In this document: piece by piece, positions 24,569 through 33,153 of the stretch
Layout of the letters: every line of letters starts with the position of its first letter
How positions within the stretch are numbered: position 1 is the first letter of the stretch
Origin: CAZAQK01 sp046344715
Lineage (GTDB): Bacteria; Pseudomonadota; Alphaproteobacteria; Rickettsiales; SXRF01
Length of the DNA: 64,000 nt
Assembly: GCA_046344715.1 (NCBI GenBank)
Contig: JBKDKX010000002.1
Location: 124,001 to 188,000 of the forward strand
Reading direction: 5' to 3'
The notes under the pieces: generated by a model
What the model saw: the letters and a program-made list of their open reading frames with translations, nothing else
What the model was told of the DNA's origin: nothing
The model's database searches: none
Made by a program: the position numbers and the translations under genes

Positions 24569-26887
24569 TTACGCTTTCGCCTTGCGGTTCTTGCGTGGCA
24601 GGCCTTCCACTTTGCCTTCCTGCTCGTTGATAGCTTCCAGTGCTGCAATCGCCGTCAGGTTCATGATTTCTGCAACCGAAGCATTCATGCGGGCAATCTG
24701 CGCCGGACGGGTAAGGCCCATCAGCACTGGCCCGATAGTAACGCCATCACCCAGCTCCTGCATCATGTTGGATACTACATGGGCGGTGTGCAGTGCCGGC
24801 ATAATCAGCACGTTGGCGGAATCAGACAGGCGGCAGAATGGGTACAGGCTCATCAAATCTTTGTTGAGTGCCACACTTGCTGACATTTCGCCGTCATACT
24901 CAAAATCCACATTCATGGAATCCAGTACTTTTACAGCATCGCGGATACGCGCGGCTTTTTCGCGCATGGGATTACCAAACGTAGAGAATGACAGCAACGC
25001 GACACGTGGATCATGCCCCATTTTGCGGGCGGCATGCGCGGTCTTCTTTGCAATATGTGCAAGTTGCTCGGCATCCGGCAACTCCTGCACAGCAGTGTCA
25101 GAACAGAACAGGGTTTTGCCTTTGGCCACAATAAGCGTGATACCAAACAGGAATTCGTTTGACTTGGTATCAATCACGCGGCGGATGTTATCGAGCGATA
25201 CGTTATAGTTACGGGTAACACCGGTAATCATTGCATCACCATGCCCCATGGCAAGCATGCAGGAAGCGAAGATATTGCGGTCGTTTTTCACCATGCGTGC
25301 CACGTCACGATACAAGAAACCCTGACGCTGCATACGCGGATACAGGTAATCGATATAGTCATCCACATGCGGGCTGACCGCGGCATTGACAATCTCAATG
25401 TCCTGCCAGTTATGTATGGCCATTTTCTTCATCAGATCAGTGACGCGCTCGGTGCGCCCAACGAGTATGGGCTTGCCGTAGCCATTGTCGCGCCATTGCA
25501 CTGCGGCGCGGATGATTTTTTCTTCCTCGCCTTCGGCAAAAATAACGCGCTGCGGATTAGCTTTCACCTTGTCGAAGATATATTGCATCGAGTTGGCGGT
25601 TGGGTCGCGGCGGGCGGCGAGTTCTTTTACGTAACCATTGATATCCATGATAGGCTTGCGGGCAACGCCGCTGGCCATAGCGGCTTTAGCAACCGCTACC
25701 GGAATGGTTGTCATGAGCCTTGGGTCGAACGGTGCTGGGATGATATATTCCGGCCCGAATTCCATATGGCGGCCACCGTAAGCTGCCGATACTTCTTCCG
25801 GCACATCTTCACGCGCAAGCTGTGCGAGTGCTTCTGCGGCGGCAATTTTCATTTCCTCGTTAATCTGTGAAGCACGAACATCCAGCGCGCCACGGAAAAT
25901 GTATGGGAAGCCCATCACGTTATTAACCTGATTCGGGTAATCAGAGCGACCGGTAGCGATGATGGCATCCTTGCGCACGGCAAGCACATCTTCCGGCGTG
26001 ATTTCAGGGTCTGGGTTTGCCATGGCAAAAATAATCGGGTTACGTGCCATGGATTTAACCATTTCCTGCGTCACCGCACCTTTTGCGGCAAGGCCGATGA
26101 ACATATCCGCACCTTCCATTGCTTCAGCTAGGGTACGTTTCTTTGTTGGTGCAGCATGCGCGGACTTCCACTGATTCATGCTTTCAGTGCGGCCTTCATA
26201 AATCACGCCGCTCTTATCAACGAGTAGTGCGTTTTCATGGCGCACGCCCATGCGCTTAATCAGCTCAAGGCAGGCAATACCGGCTGAACCGGCACCGAGT
26301 GTTACCACTTTCAGGTCTTTGAGTTTGCGGCCTGTCAGGTGCGCGGCATTGATAAGGCCTGCAGCGGTGATGATGGCGGTGCCGTGCTGGTCGTCATGGA
26401 ATACGGGAATATCCATGCATTCGCGCAGGCGTTGCTCGATGATGAAACATTCCGGTGCTGCAATATCTTCAAGATTGATGCCGCCCCAGCTTGGGCCAAG
26501 CAGCTTCACGCAGTTGACGAATTCATCCACGTCACGCGTGTCCACCTCAATATCAATGCCGTCAATATCAGCAAAACGCTTGAACAGAATGGCTTTGCCT
26601 TCCATCACCGGCTTGGATGCAAGCGCGCCGAGGTTGCCGAGGCCGAGTACTGCAGTGCCGTTTGAGATAACCGCCACGAAATTACCGCGAGAGGTGTAAT
26701 CATAGGCTTTGGAAGGATCTTTATGGATCTCAAGGCAGGGAATCGCAACACCCGGGGAATAGCCCAGCGAGAGGTCACGCTGCGTCATTAGCGGTTTGGT
26801 GGGGAGGATGGAGAGCTTGCCGGGCTTGCCTTCCGCGTGATAGGCGAGTGCTTCTGCGTCGGTGATCGGTTCTTTTTTAGACGTCAT
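24569..26887 (-). CDS. maeB: NADP-dependent malic enzyme with C-terminal phosphotransacetylase domain
   Basis: 772 residues from ATG 26887, the normal MaeB length. Residues 1-430 are the malic enzyme: YSPGVAIPC, the metal site HDDQHGTAI, and the nucleotide-binding LGAGSAGIACLEL. About 440-760 is the Pta-like domain (FAEGEEEKIIRAA, DSMNVDFEYDGEM, GPVLMGLTRPA), which in this family is regulatory rather than catalytic. It converts malate to pyruvate with NADPH. The tspO-like gene lies directly upstream of its 3' end in the window. Confidence 0.95.
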   Translation of the reverse strand: MTSKKEPITDAEALAYHAEGKPGKLSILPTKPLMTQRDLSLGYSPGVAIPCLEIHKDPSKAYDYTSRGNFVAVISNGTAVLGLGNLGALASKPVMEGKAILFKRFADIDGIDIEVDTRDVDEFVNCVKLLGPSWGGINLEDIAAPECFIIEQRLRECMDIPVFHDDQHGTAIITAAGLINAAHLTGRKLKDLKVVTLGAGSAGIACLELIKRMGVRHENALLVDKSGVIYEGRTESMNQWKSAHAAPTKKRTLAEAMEGADMFIGLAAKGAVTQEMVKSMARNPIIFAMANPDPEITPEDVLAVRKDAIIATGRSDYPNQVNNVMGFPYIFRGALDVRASQINEEMKIAAAEALAQLAREDVPEEVSAAYGGRHMEFGPEYIIPAPFDPRLMTTIPVAVAKAAMASGVARKPIMDINGYVKELAARRDPTANSMQYIFDKVKANPQRVIFAEGEEEKIIRAAVQWRDNGYGKPILVGRTERVTDLMKKMAIHNWQDIEIVNAAVSPHVDDYIDYLYPRMQRQGFLYRDVARMVKNDRNIFASCMLAMGHGDAMITGVTRNYNVSLDNIRRVIDTKSNEFLFGITLIVAKGKTLFCSDTAVQELPDAEQLAHIAKKTAHAARKMGHDPRVALLSFSTFGNPMREKAARIRDAVKVLDSMNVDFEYDGEMSASVALNKDLMSLYPFCRLSDSANVLIMPALHTAHVVSNMMQELGDGVTIGPVLMGLTRPAQIARMNASVAEIMNLTAIAALEAINEQEGKVEGLPRKNRKAKA

Positions 26888-26987
26888 AAATATCCAGATA
26901 ATGCTGCATTGCAGCATAAGTTATTGTAATACAAAAAAGGATATTGTGCATCGCATAATGCGGGCAGTTTTGCAAGGGGAAATGACG

Positions 26988-27595
26988 TTAACCAATGCCG
27001 CCCTTTGGCTTATCAAATGTAATACGCAGTACGCCCGCCAGTTCCTCAAGAAGTGGTAGGATACTGGTTCTGTATGTATTAAGATGTTCAGCATAGTAAC
27101 GCGCGTACTGCGCATTACCGCCCTTTATTTTTTGCTCTACTGCGTCAATAGGTGTTTCGGTGAGAGTATAAATAATATCAGCTTTGAACTTGTCAAAAGC
27201 ACTTAGCGAGGTACTACCATCATGCCCTTCGCCACCTATATGTTCAGCGTAATTCATCAGTAATCTAATAAGTGCACCTGACTCACGGATAGAGTTTTTC
27301 TGATCATTACTGAGTTCTCCACTGATGCCATTTCTTATTCTGCGGAGCACTTCAAGCAGTTGTTTTAACTCTGGTACTTTCTGATAGACTATAATGGTGG
27401 GGTCGTCTGCTTCAAAGGCTTCTAGGGCCAGATTTGTATCACGGACGGAATCAGAATTTGTTAACTCATTAAGGATTCGTTCAAATCTGTCATCAATCCC
27501 TTTGGCATGGCTTGATGGGCTAGCGGCGTTGCAAGAATCTCTGTTGCTATTGCTTCTGGAGTGCGCCCACTACCAGTTTTATCTACAAATGACAT
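26988..27595 (-). pseudogene. Frameshifted gene of unknown family (about 202 aa when repaired)
   Basis: Starting at ATG 27595, the frame reads MSFVDKTGSGRTPEAIATE... to MPKG, then shifts at the G-run 27498-27500 (minus-strand CCAAAGGGATT). The second frame (IDDRFERIL... to KPKGGIG) runs open to 26988. The total of 608 nt is one short of a whole codon number, fitting a single-base deletion. The deduced protein aligns weakly with the 28299-29021 product across the break (KG(I/V)xxR...), which supports the reading. It starts 3 bp after the 27599 gene stop. It may be a recent pseudogene or a sequencing error. Confidence 0.65.
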
Positions 27596-27598
27596 GCG

Positions 27599-28120
27599 CT
27601 ATCCAATTCCACCTCTTCCGTGCTCACTAATCGCCCTGTCCGTGTATTTTGCATCAAGCTGGGCGTATTGTTCGTTGGTCAGGGATACTTTGACAGTTGC
27701 ATTTTTAGTAATATTTATCTTTGGAAGCACTGCTATTAATGATTCAAGATTTTTTGCGTCGGGTGAGGCGGTACATTCGCAGGAAACATCCTCCAGTTTC
27801 AGGTCTCCATCTGTGAAAAATGCTTTGAATGATGCTGCAGGAATGGCTTGTGGTGCTGACTTCAGCTCTCTTAACAAGTTCTCTGTATATTCACGCTCAT
27901 AGTGATTGTCTGCGGATCTAAATAGTTGCAACTGCCTTCTGCGTGCGAGATTTCTCGCGGTGTTTGTTACATCAGGTACTGTGGGGGTAGGAGGGGTTGT
28001 AGACTCTGCAGATGGTAATATAAAATTAACGACACGATGGGTGAATTCACTGCTAGATTCTCCCCTAACTCCGGTATCTCCAAAGCTTCTCGGTGCGCCT
28101 TTTGCTCTTTTTTTGGTCAT
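27599..28120 (-). CDS. Hypothetical protein, island gene
   Basis: 173 residues. The N-terminus is basic (TKKRAKGAPRS), the middle Pro/Thr-rich (TTPPTPTVPD), followed by an Arg-rich helix (ARNLARRRQLQLF) and a C-terminal half with LESLIAVLPKINITKNATVKVSL. It ends in GRGGIG, matching the GGIG end of the frameshifted neighbour. No known domain. Composition is more AT-rich than the surrounding genes. It is followed after 3 bp by the frameshifted gene, an operon-like arrangement. Its ATG lies at the edge of the duplicated mutS leader. Confidence 0.6.
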   Translation of the reverse strand: MTKKRAKGAPRSFGDTGVRGESSSEFTHRVVNFILPSAESTTPPTPTVPDVTNTARNLARRRQLQLFRSADNHYEREYTENLLRELKSAPQAIPAASFKAFFTDGDLKLEDVSCECTASPDAKNLESLIAVLPKINITKNATVKVSLTNEQYAQLDAKYTDRAISEHGRGGIG

Positions 28121-28150
28121 GCTGTGTTTTTAGTTGTTGCTGTGATTTGG

Positions 28151-28178
28151 TTGTAATGCATGGGAATCATACTATACT
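28151..28178 (+). promoter_or_regulatory. Putative promoter P1 (copy of the mutS promoter)
   Basis: TTGTAA (28151-28156), 16-nt spacer, TATACT (28173-28178), directed rightwards. The same elements at the same spacing precede mutS. Transcripts from here would pass through a truncated mutS-like leader and read antisense into the 28299-29021 gene. Confidence 0.45.
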
Positions 28179-28208
28179 GAAGCCGCATTAATTAAAAATT
28201 AAGGTTTT

Positions 28209-28247
28209 GTGACAGGGCATGATATAGAGCAAGAAACTGTATTGTAA
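28209..28247 (+). pseudogene. Remnant of the mutS 5' end (12 codons and stop)
   Basis: GTG 28209 opens a frame VTGHDIEQETVL then TAA, to be compared with the real MutS start MTGFGVAQTSVL. It sits in the same position relative to the promoter copy and the AAGG-TTTT-GTG start. A leftover of a partial duplication of mutS. Confidence 0.55.
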
Positions 28248-28298
28248 GGAAAAAGTAAACTTTGCTGCAACCTTGATAAGATTGACTAGTACAAAATA

Positions 28299-29021
28299 TT
28301 AAACTGTTGGTGGCTGTCGTTTGTTTTTTTCTTTGTTAAGAGCTTGTTGTAATTCTGTGATAAGTGGAAGCATCTTCTCTAGAGCACTTGCGATGCGCAA
28401 CTGTGTTTCATTCCAGACAATTTCCTCCATTGCTTCAAAGTGTATATTTTCTTGAGCTAGCGCTGTAGCTGGTGAGGAGGCTGATATCTTTGGATTATCA
28501 GAGTCCACAGCGGTACCAATTTTATTGGCAAAGCTTATGTAGCGTGAGTGTTCGGAGTCGCCTGGCTGTGGTAGATTTCTGTTATGTCGTTTTTGAAACA
28601 AATTATTGTTATTAGCAATTAAGGCTGACGCAAAATTTCGCAATATTTCTATGTATTTATTACCGTTATCAATAGCATCTTGTTCTTCTGGGGTAATTAT
28701 TTCCACATTAGCAAGTTTCTTAATAGCACGGGTGAGGTGAACAATTTGTGGTTTGTGGTCTATTGCAATTTTTTGGGCTTCAAACAATTTTCTAGGGGAA
28801 GCATCACTATCAATTAGGTCTGAATCAATCGTGTGATGTGGTAAGGTATCTGACATAGATCTTTGTAACCAGATGACATTTTCATAGCCTCGTTCCTTCA
28901 CGCCTTTGCAAAAACTGAAGGTCTCAATTTCTAATAATTTAAGTAATTCTTTTGCCACTAAAGCACTATGACGAGGATTAATAAAGTTTCTTGGATCGGT
29001 GGGTTTCATAGAATATAGCAT
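28299..29021 (-). CDS. Hypothetical protein, paralogue of the frameshifted island gene
   Basis: 240 residues, mainly helical by appearance, no signal peptide, membrane helix or known motif. The block PQIVHLTRAIKKLANVEI...YIEILRNFASALI resembles PELKQLLEVLRRIRNG...LIRLLMNYAEHI of the frameshifted gene, and MLPLITELQQAL resembles ILPLLEELAGVL near both C-termini. AT-rich, lying between two direct repeats of the mutS leader. The start could also be ATG 29009; neither has a clear ribosome-binding site. Confidence 0.65.
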   Translation of the reverse strand: MLYSMKPTDPRNFINPRHSALVAKELLKLLEIETFSFCKGVKERGYENVIWLQRSMSDTLPHHTIDSDLIDSDASPRKLFEAQKIAIDHKPQIVHLTRAIKKLANVEIITPEEQDAIDNGNKYIEILRNFASALIANNNNLFQKRHNRNLPQPGDSEHSRYISFANKIGTAVDSDNPKISASSPATALAQENIHFEAMEEIVWNETQLRIASALEKMLPLITELQQALNKEKNKRQPPTV

Positions 29022-29057
29022 CTAAAATCAATTCTACTGTTTATCTTTTTCTCAGGC

Positions 29058-29200
29058 ATGAAGGGCGTTTCAGTTGTTGTTGCGAAATGATTGTAAACAT
29101 TTCAAACCATACTATAGTAATACCTAATTAATCAAAAATTAAGGTTTTGTGACGGGGTTTGGAGTGGCGCAAACATCTGTATTAGAAAAAGAAATGGTGC
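29058..29200. repeat. Direct repeat copy 2, native mutS leader
   Basis: The mutS promoter, leader and first codons, matching 28118-28260. This copy leads into intact mutS, so it is taken as the functional original. Confidence 0.7.
29092..29119 (+). promoter_or_regulatory. Putative mutS promoter P2
   Basis: TTGTAA (29092-29097), 16-nt spacer, TATAGT (29114-29119). Conservation of both hexamers and the spacer in the diverged copy at 28151 supports function. The leader to the GTG start is about 25 nt. Confidence 0.55.
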
Positions 29201-31803
29201 AGGCAACTCCGGCCATGCAGCAGTATCTGAAGCTTAAATCCACGCATTCGGACTATCTGCTCTTTTACCGCATGGGCGATTTCTATGAGCTGTTTTTTGA
29301 TGATGCACTCAAAGCCTCTGCCATTTTAGACATTGCCCTCACCAAGCGCGGCAAACATGCGGGTGAGGATATTCCCATGTGCGGTGTGCCGGTGCATGCT
29401 GCCGATAATTATTTAGAAAAACTGATTCGTGCTGGCCAAAAAGTGGCGGTGTGCGAGCAGCTTGAAACGCCAGAAGAGGCAAAAAAGCGCGGCTATAAGG
29501 CGGTGGTCTCGCGGGATGTGGTGCGCATCGTAACGCCTGGCACACTCACCGAAGAATCACTCCTTGATGCGCGTACATCAAATTTTTTGGTTTCTGTTTC
29601 GCAGGTGGAGGGAATGCTTGCACTTAGCTGGATCGATATCTCCACCGGTGAATTTCGTATGGCACCTGTGGAGTTGGGTAATGTTGCCTCCGAACTGGCG
29701 CGGCTCGCGCCAAAAGAAATTCTGCTGCCGGACGCGCTCGCTGATTCTCCTGATTTCAAAAACATCGCGGATGATTTCAAACAGAGCCTTACTATTCAGC
29801 CTGCCAGCGTGTTTGACGCCCGCAGAGGCGAGCGTGCACTGAAGGAGATGTACGCGGTTACATCACTGGAAGCCTTTGGTGAACTGAATCCTGCCATGCT
29901 TGCAGCCGCCAGTGCATTGGTGGATTATATCAAAATCACGCAAAAAGATTGCCTGCCGCATCTGGATGCACCGCGCCTGCAAAAATCAGGCGACCATATG
30001 CAAATTGATGCGGCATCACTGCGTAACCTTGAAATTATGCAAACGCTCTCCGGAGAAAAGCGCGGCAGTTTATTTTCGGTGATTGACCACACGGTGACGG
30101 CACCGGCTGCCCGCCTGCTTGCTTCTTGGCTGGTTGCACCTCTAACCGATGTGAAGGCAATTGCCGCGCGGCAGGATAATGTGGCGTATTTTGTTGCTGC
30201 GTCTGACTTGCGTGTATCGCTGCGGCACTTTTTGAAATCTGCGCCGGATGCTGAGCGTGCGCTTTCCCGCCTTGCCATGCAGCGTGGTGGGCCGCGGGAT
30301 TTACTTTCGATTGCAGCGTCACTGAGAGCAGCGCATCATTTGCGCGTATTATTGGAACGTCAGGAACAGCCAGAACTACCAGATGGTTTGGTAGAGCTGC
30401 GGGATGCGCTCGGTGGTCATGAAACGCTGATTGAAACACTCACCACAGCGCTAAAAGAAGATGCAGGGGTGTTTGCGCGTGATGGTAATTTTATTGCCGA
30501 TGAATACAGCGCGGCGCTCGATGAACTGCGTAAACTTAAAAATGAAGGCACGCGGCTTATTGCAGCATTACAACAGAAATATGTGAATGCTACCGGTATC
30601 AACACACTCAAGATCCGCTTCAATAATGTGCTGGGCTATTACATCGAAATTACGCAGATACATCAGGCTAAAGTCAGTACCGATTTCATCCATCGCCAGA
30701 CGCTTGCGAATAACCTGCGCTATACCACGGTGGAGCTTTCCGAACTTGAGCGCAAAATTGCAGAAGCGGCGGATAAGGCACTCAAACTTGAGCTCGAAAT
30801 TTTTGCAGATCTTGTGGAAAAAGTGATGGGCGCAGAACAGGCCATCAAGCAAACCGCACGGGCACTTGCGGCGATGGATGTGTGTGCAGCACTGGCGGAG
30901 CTTGCTGAGCGTTTTCGTTACGTACGTCCAGTGGTGGATGAGTCGGTGGCGTTTGACATTAAAAGTGGCCGTCATCCGGTGGTGGAGGCGAGCCTTAAAA
31001 AGCAGGGCGAGAAATTCATCGGAAATGATTGCAATTTGGCAGATGCGCAGCGCGTGTGGTTGCTTACCGGCCCGAACATGGCGGGTAAATCCACCTTCCT
31101 GCGGCAGAATGCGCTCATTGCCATTCTCGCGCAGATGGGTTCCTTCGTGCCCGCCGAGTCTGCGCATATTGGTATTGTAGAAAGTTTGTTTTCGCGCGTG
31201 GGTGCGGCCGATGATTTAGCGCGTGGGCGTTCCACCTTCATGGTGGAGATGGTGGAAACGGCGACTATTTTGCAGCAAGCAGGTAACCGTTCGCTGGTGA
31301 TTCTTGATGAAATTGGCAGGGGTACTGCAACGTTCGACGGGCTTTCGATCGCCTGGGCGGTGATGGAGCATTTGCACAACTACACGAAATGCCGCACGCT
31401 ATTTGCCACGCATTATCATGAACTCACCAGCCTCACTGAAAGCCTTTCCTCACTCGCGTGCTACAGCATGAAGGTGAAAGAGTGGAAGGGAGACCTTGTG
31501 TTTTTGCATCAGGTGGCGGCGGGTGCAGCTGATCGTTCATACGGTATTCATGTGGCAAAAATTGCGGGAATTCCTACGGCAGTGATAACCCGTGCGGCTG
31601 ATATTTTACAGGAATTGCAGAGCAAGCAGGCAGCTGGTGGCAAGGCTTCTGCAAGTTTGCCGCTTTTTGCCTTTACTGCTCCGCAAACAACGCAGGAAAC
31701 AGCGTCTGATACTTTGCGGGAGGAATTATCTGCCATCCAGCCAGATGGCTTGTCACCCAAACAAGCACTTGATTTGCTTTATAAATTAAAATCACTCGTA
31801 TAA
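29149..31803 (+). CDS. mutS: DNA mismatch repair ATPase MutS
   Basis: 884 residues from GTG 29149. This start is favoured because its first codons are conserved in the duplicated copy and AAGG lies just upstream; ATG 29194 is an alternative. The mismatch-binding F-Y-E motif is F45-x-E47 (GDFYELFF), Walker A is GPNMAGKST from residue 641, Walker B is D720-E721 (LDEIGRGT), and a C-terminal helix-turn-helix dimerisation part is present. It recognises mismatches and recruits MutL. mutL is not in the window. Confidence 0.96.
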   Translation: MTGFGVAQTSVLEKEMVQATPAMQQYLKLKSTHSDYLLFYRMGDFYELFFDDALKASAILDIALTKRGKHAGEDIPMCGVPVHAADNYLEKLIRAGQKVAVCEQLETPEEAKKRGYKAVVSRDVVRIVTPGTLTEESLLDARTSNFLVSVSQVEGMLALSWIDISTGEFRMAPVELGNVASELARLAPKEILLPDALADSPDFKNIADDFKQSLTIQPASVFDARRGERALKEMYAVTSLEAFGELNPAMLAAASALVDYIKITQKDCLPHLDAPRLQKSGDHMQIDAASLRNLEIMQTLSGEKRGSLFSVIDHTVTAPAARLLASWLVAPLTDVKAIAARQDNVAYFVAASDLRVSLRHFLKSAPDAERALSRLAMQRGGPRDLLSIAASLRAAHHLRVLLERQEQPELPDGLVELRDALGGHETLIETLTTALKEDAGVFARDGNFIADEYSAALDELRKLKNEGTRLIAALQQKYVNATGINTLKIRFNNVLGYYIEITQIHQAKVSTDFIHRQTLANNLRYTTVELSELERKIAEAADKALKLELEIFADLVEKVMGAEQAIKQTARALAAMDVCAALAELAERFRYVRPVVDESVAFDIKSGRHPVVEASLKKQGEKFIGNDCNLADAQRVWLLTGPNMAGKSTFLRQNALIAILAQMGSFVPAESAHIGIVESLFSRVGAADDLARGRSTFMVEMVETATILQQAGNRSLVILDEIGRGTATFDGLSIAWAVMEHLHNYTKCRTLFATHYHELTSLTESLSSLACYSMKVKEWKGDLVFLHQVAAGAADRSYGIHVAKIAGIPTAVITRAADILQELQSKQAAGGKASASLPLFAFTAPQTTQETASDTLREELSAIQPDGLSPKQALDLLYKLKSLV

Positions 31804-31878
31804 TGCTTGAATATACATTTTATTTGCGTTATTTTCTCAATTAACATTTCACGTGCGTAAAATCTGGAATTTTACATT

Positions 31879-33108
31879 ATGGGTGCTAAAAGCATCGTCC
31901 TTATCATCAGCGGCTCTATCGCCGCCATCAAAACGCCGGATTTAATCCGTAAGCTGCGTGCGAAGGATATCGATGTGCGCGTGATCATGACGGAAAGCGC
32001 ACAGAAATTTGTATCGGTTAAAGAAATCGAAAAACTTTCCGGCCATCCGATATCAACCGAACTATTTGCGGCGGATGAAATGCGCGATATGTGGCACATT
32101 CGTTTCTCGCGCGAAACGGATTTAATCGTGGTTGCACCGGCATCCGCTAACATCATCGCCAAAATGGCGCAGGGTATTGCTGATGACATGGCAACCGCTA
32201 CATTGCTTGCTAACAACCAAAAACTTATCGTAGCACCTGCAATGAATACGTATATGTGGGTGCATCCAGCGACGCAGCGTAATGTGGCGCAGATTATTGC
32301 TGATGGTGGTGAAGTTATCGAACCGCGTGAAGGCCTGCTTGCTTGTGGTGAAGTGGGGGCAGGGCGCATGGCCGAGCCGGATGATATTGTCCAAGTCATC
32401 GAACAGCATCTGGACGCAAAACAATTACTTGCAGGAAAACATGTGCTCGTCACCGCAGGGCCGACCTATGAAGCAATCGATCCGGTGCGTTTCATCGGCA
32501 ACCGTTCTTCCGGTAAGCAGGGTTATGCCATTGCAGCCGCATTCGCGCGCGCCGGCGCAACAGTGACACTCGTGAGTGGCCCCACAGCGCTTGCAGCGCC
32601 AATGGGCGTTAAACTGGTGCGTGTGGATTCAGCCGCACAAATGCTTGCGGCGTGCGAGAAAGCATTACCTGCAGATATTGCAGTGTGTACGGCAGCGGTT
32701 GCGGACTGGCGGGTGAAAAAGCCTGCAACACAAAAAATAAAGAAAACCGCAAAAGCAAAAATGCCGAAACTGGAGCTTGTGGAAAACCCTGATATACTGT
32801 GCACGCTTTCCACTCATAAGAAACGCCCTGCGTTAGTCATAGGTTTTGCCGCTGAAACTGAAAACCTTGAAAAAAATGCACAAGCAAAGCTCAAGAAAAA
32901 AGGCTGTGACTGGATACTCGCCAATGATGTATCGGGCGGAAAAATATTCGGCGAAGATAAAAATAACGTATTGTTTGTAACCGCAAAGCAAACAGAAAAA
33001 TGGCCAGTGATGAGTAAAGAAGCCGTGGCAGAGAAATTAATTCAACACATTACATCGTCATTCCGGCGTAGGCCGGAATCCATGCCTAACAATAAACGAA
33101 ACATTTAA
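31879..33108 (+). CDS. coaBC: Bifunctional phosphopantothenoylcysteine decarboxylase/synthetase
   Basis: 409 residues. The CoaC part (1-185) has the flavin-binding SGSIAAIK, the active-site His in MWHIRFS, PASANIIAKMA, PAMNTYMW and the ACGEVGAGRM lid. The CoaB part (190-395) has VTAGPTYEAIDPVRFIGNRSSGK and TAAVADWRVK with following Lys residues. It makes 4'-phosphopantetheine for CoA. The last 17-19 residues (from SSFRRRPES) are encoded by a palindromic repeat that replaced the original C-terminus and supplies the stop. Confidence 0.95.
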   Translation: MGAKSIVLIISGSIAAIKTPDLIRKLRAKDIDVRVIMTESAQKFVSVKEIEKLSGHPISTELFAADEMRDMWHIRFSRETDLIVVAPASANIIAKMAQGIADDMATATLLANNQKLIVAPAMNTYMWVHPATQRNVAQIIADGGEVIEPREGLLACGEVGAGRMAEPDDIVQVIEQHLDAKQLLAGKHVLVTAGPTYEAIDPVRFIGNRSSGKQGYAIAAAFARAGATVTLVSGPTALAAPMGVKLVRVDSAAQMLAACEKALPADIAVCTAAVADWRVKKPATQKIKKTAKAKMPKLELVENPDILCTLSTHKKRPALVIGFAAETENLEKNAQAKLKKKGCDWILANDVSGGKIFGEDKNNVLFVTAKQTEKWPVMSKEAVAEKLIQHITSSFRRRPESMPNNKRNI

Positions 33109-33136
33109 CGTGGATACCGGCCTTCGCCGGTATGAC
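33057..33136. repeat. 80-bp palindromic element at the 3' end of coaBC
   Basis: The ends are GTCAT (33057-33061) and ATGAC (33132-33136). Two hairpins, CCGGC-GTAG-GCCGG and CCGGC-CTT-CGCCGG, are inverted copies of each other (GTCATTCCGGC...ATCCA / TGGAT...GCCGGTATGAC). It covers the coaBC stop and ends just before the dut ribosome-binding site. Same family as the 14271-14330 element. Confidence 0.8.
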
Positions 33137-33153
33137 AGAAACAAGGAGAAACC

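Larger units (their letters stand above)
28118..28260. repeat. Direct repeat copy 1 of the mutS leader region
   Basis: About 140 bp that match 29058-29200 at an offset of 940-941 bp. The shared blocks include AGTTGTTG, TTGTAA, CATACTATA, the run AAAAATTAAGGTTTTGTGAC, then CTGTATT and GAAAAAG. The copies are diverged but collinear in the same orientation. Confidence 0.7.

Noticed and set aside
27394..27630. Plus-strand frame across the island genes
   Set aside because: It lies opposite the frameshifted gene, whose minus-strand reading is supported by the paralogue.
26988..29021. Prophage or integrative element
   Set aside because: No integrase, phage structural gene or tRNA attachment site was seen; the direct repeats are explained by the mutS leader.
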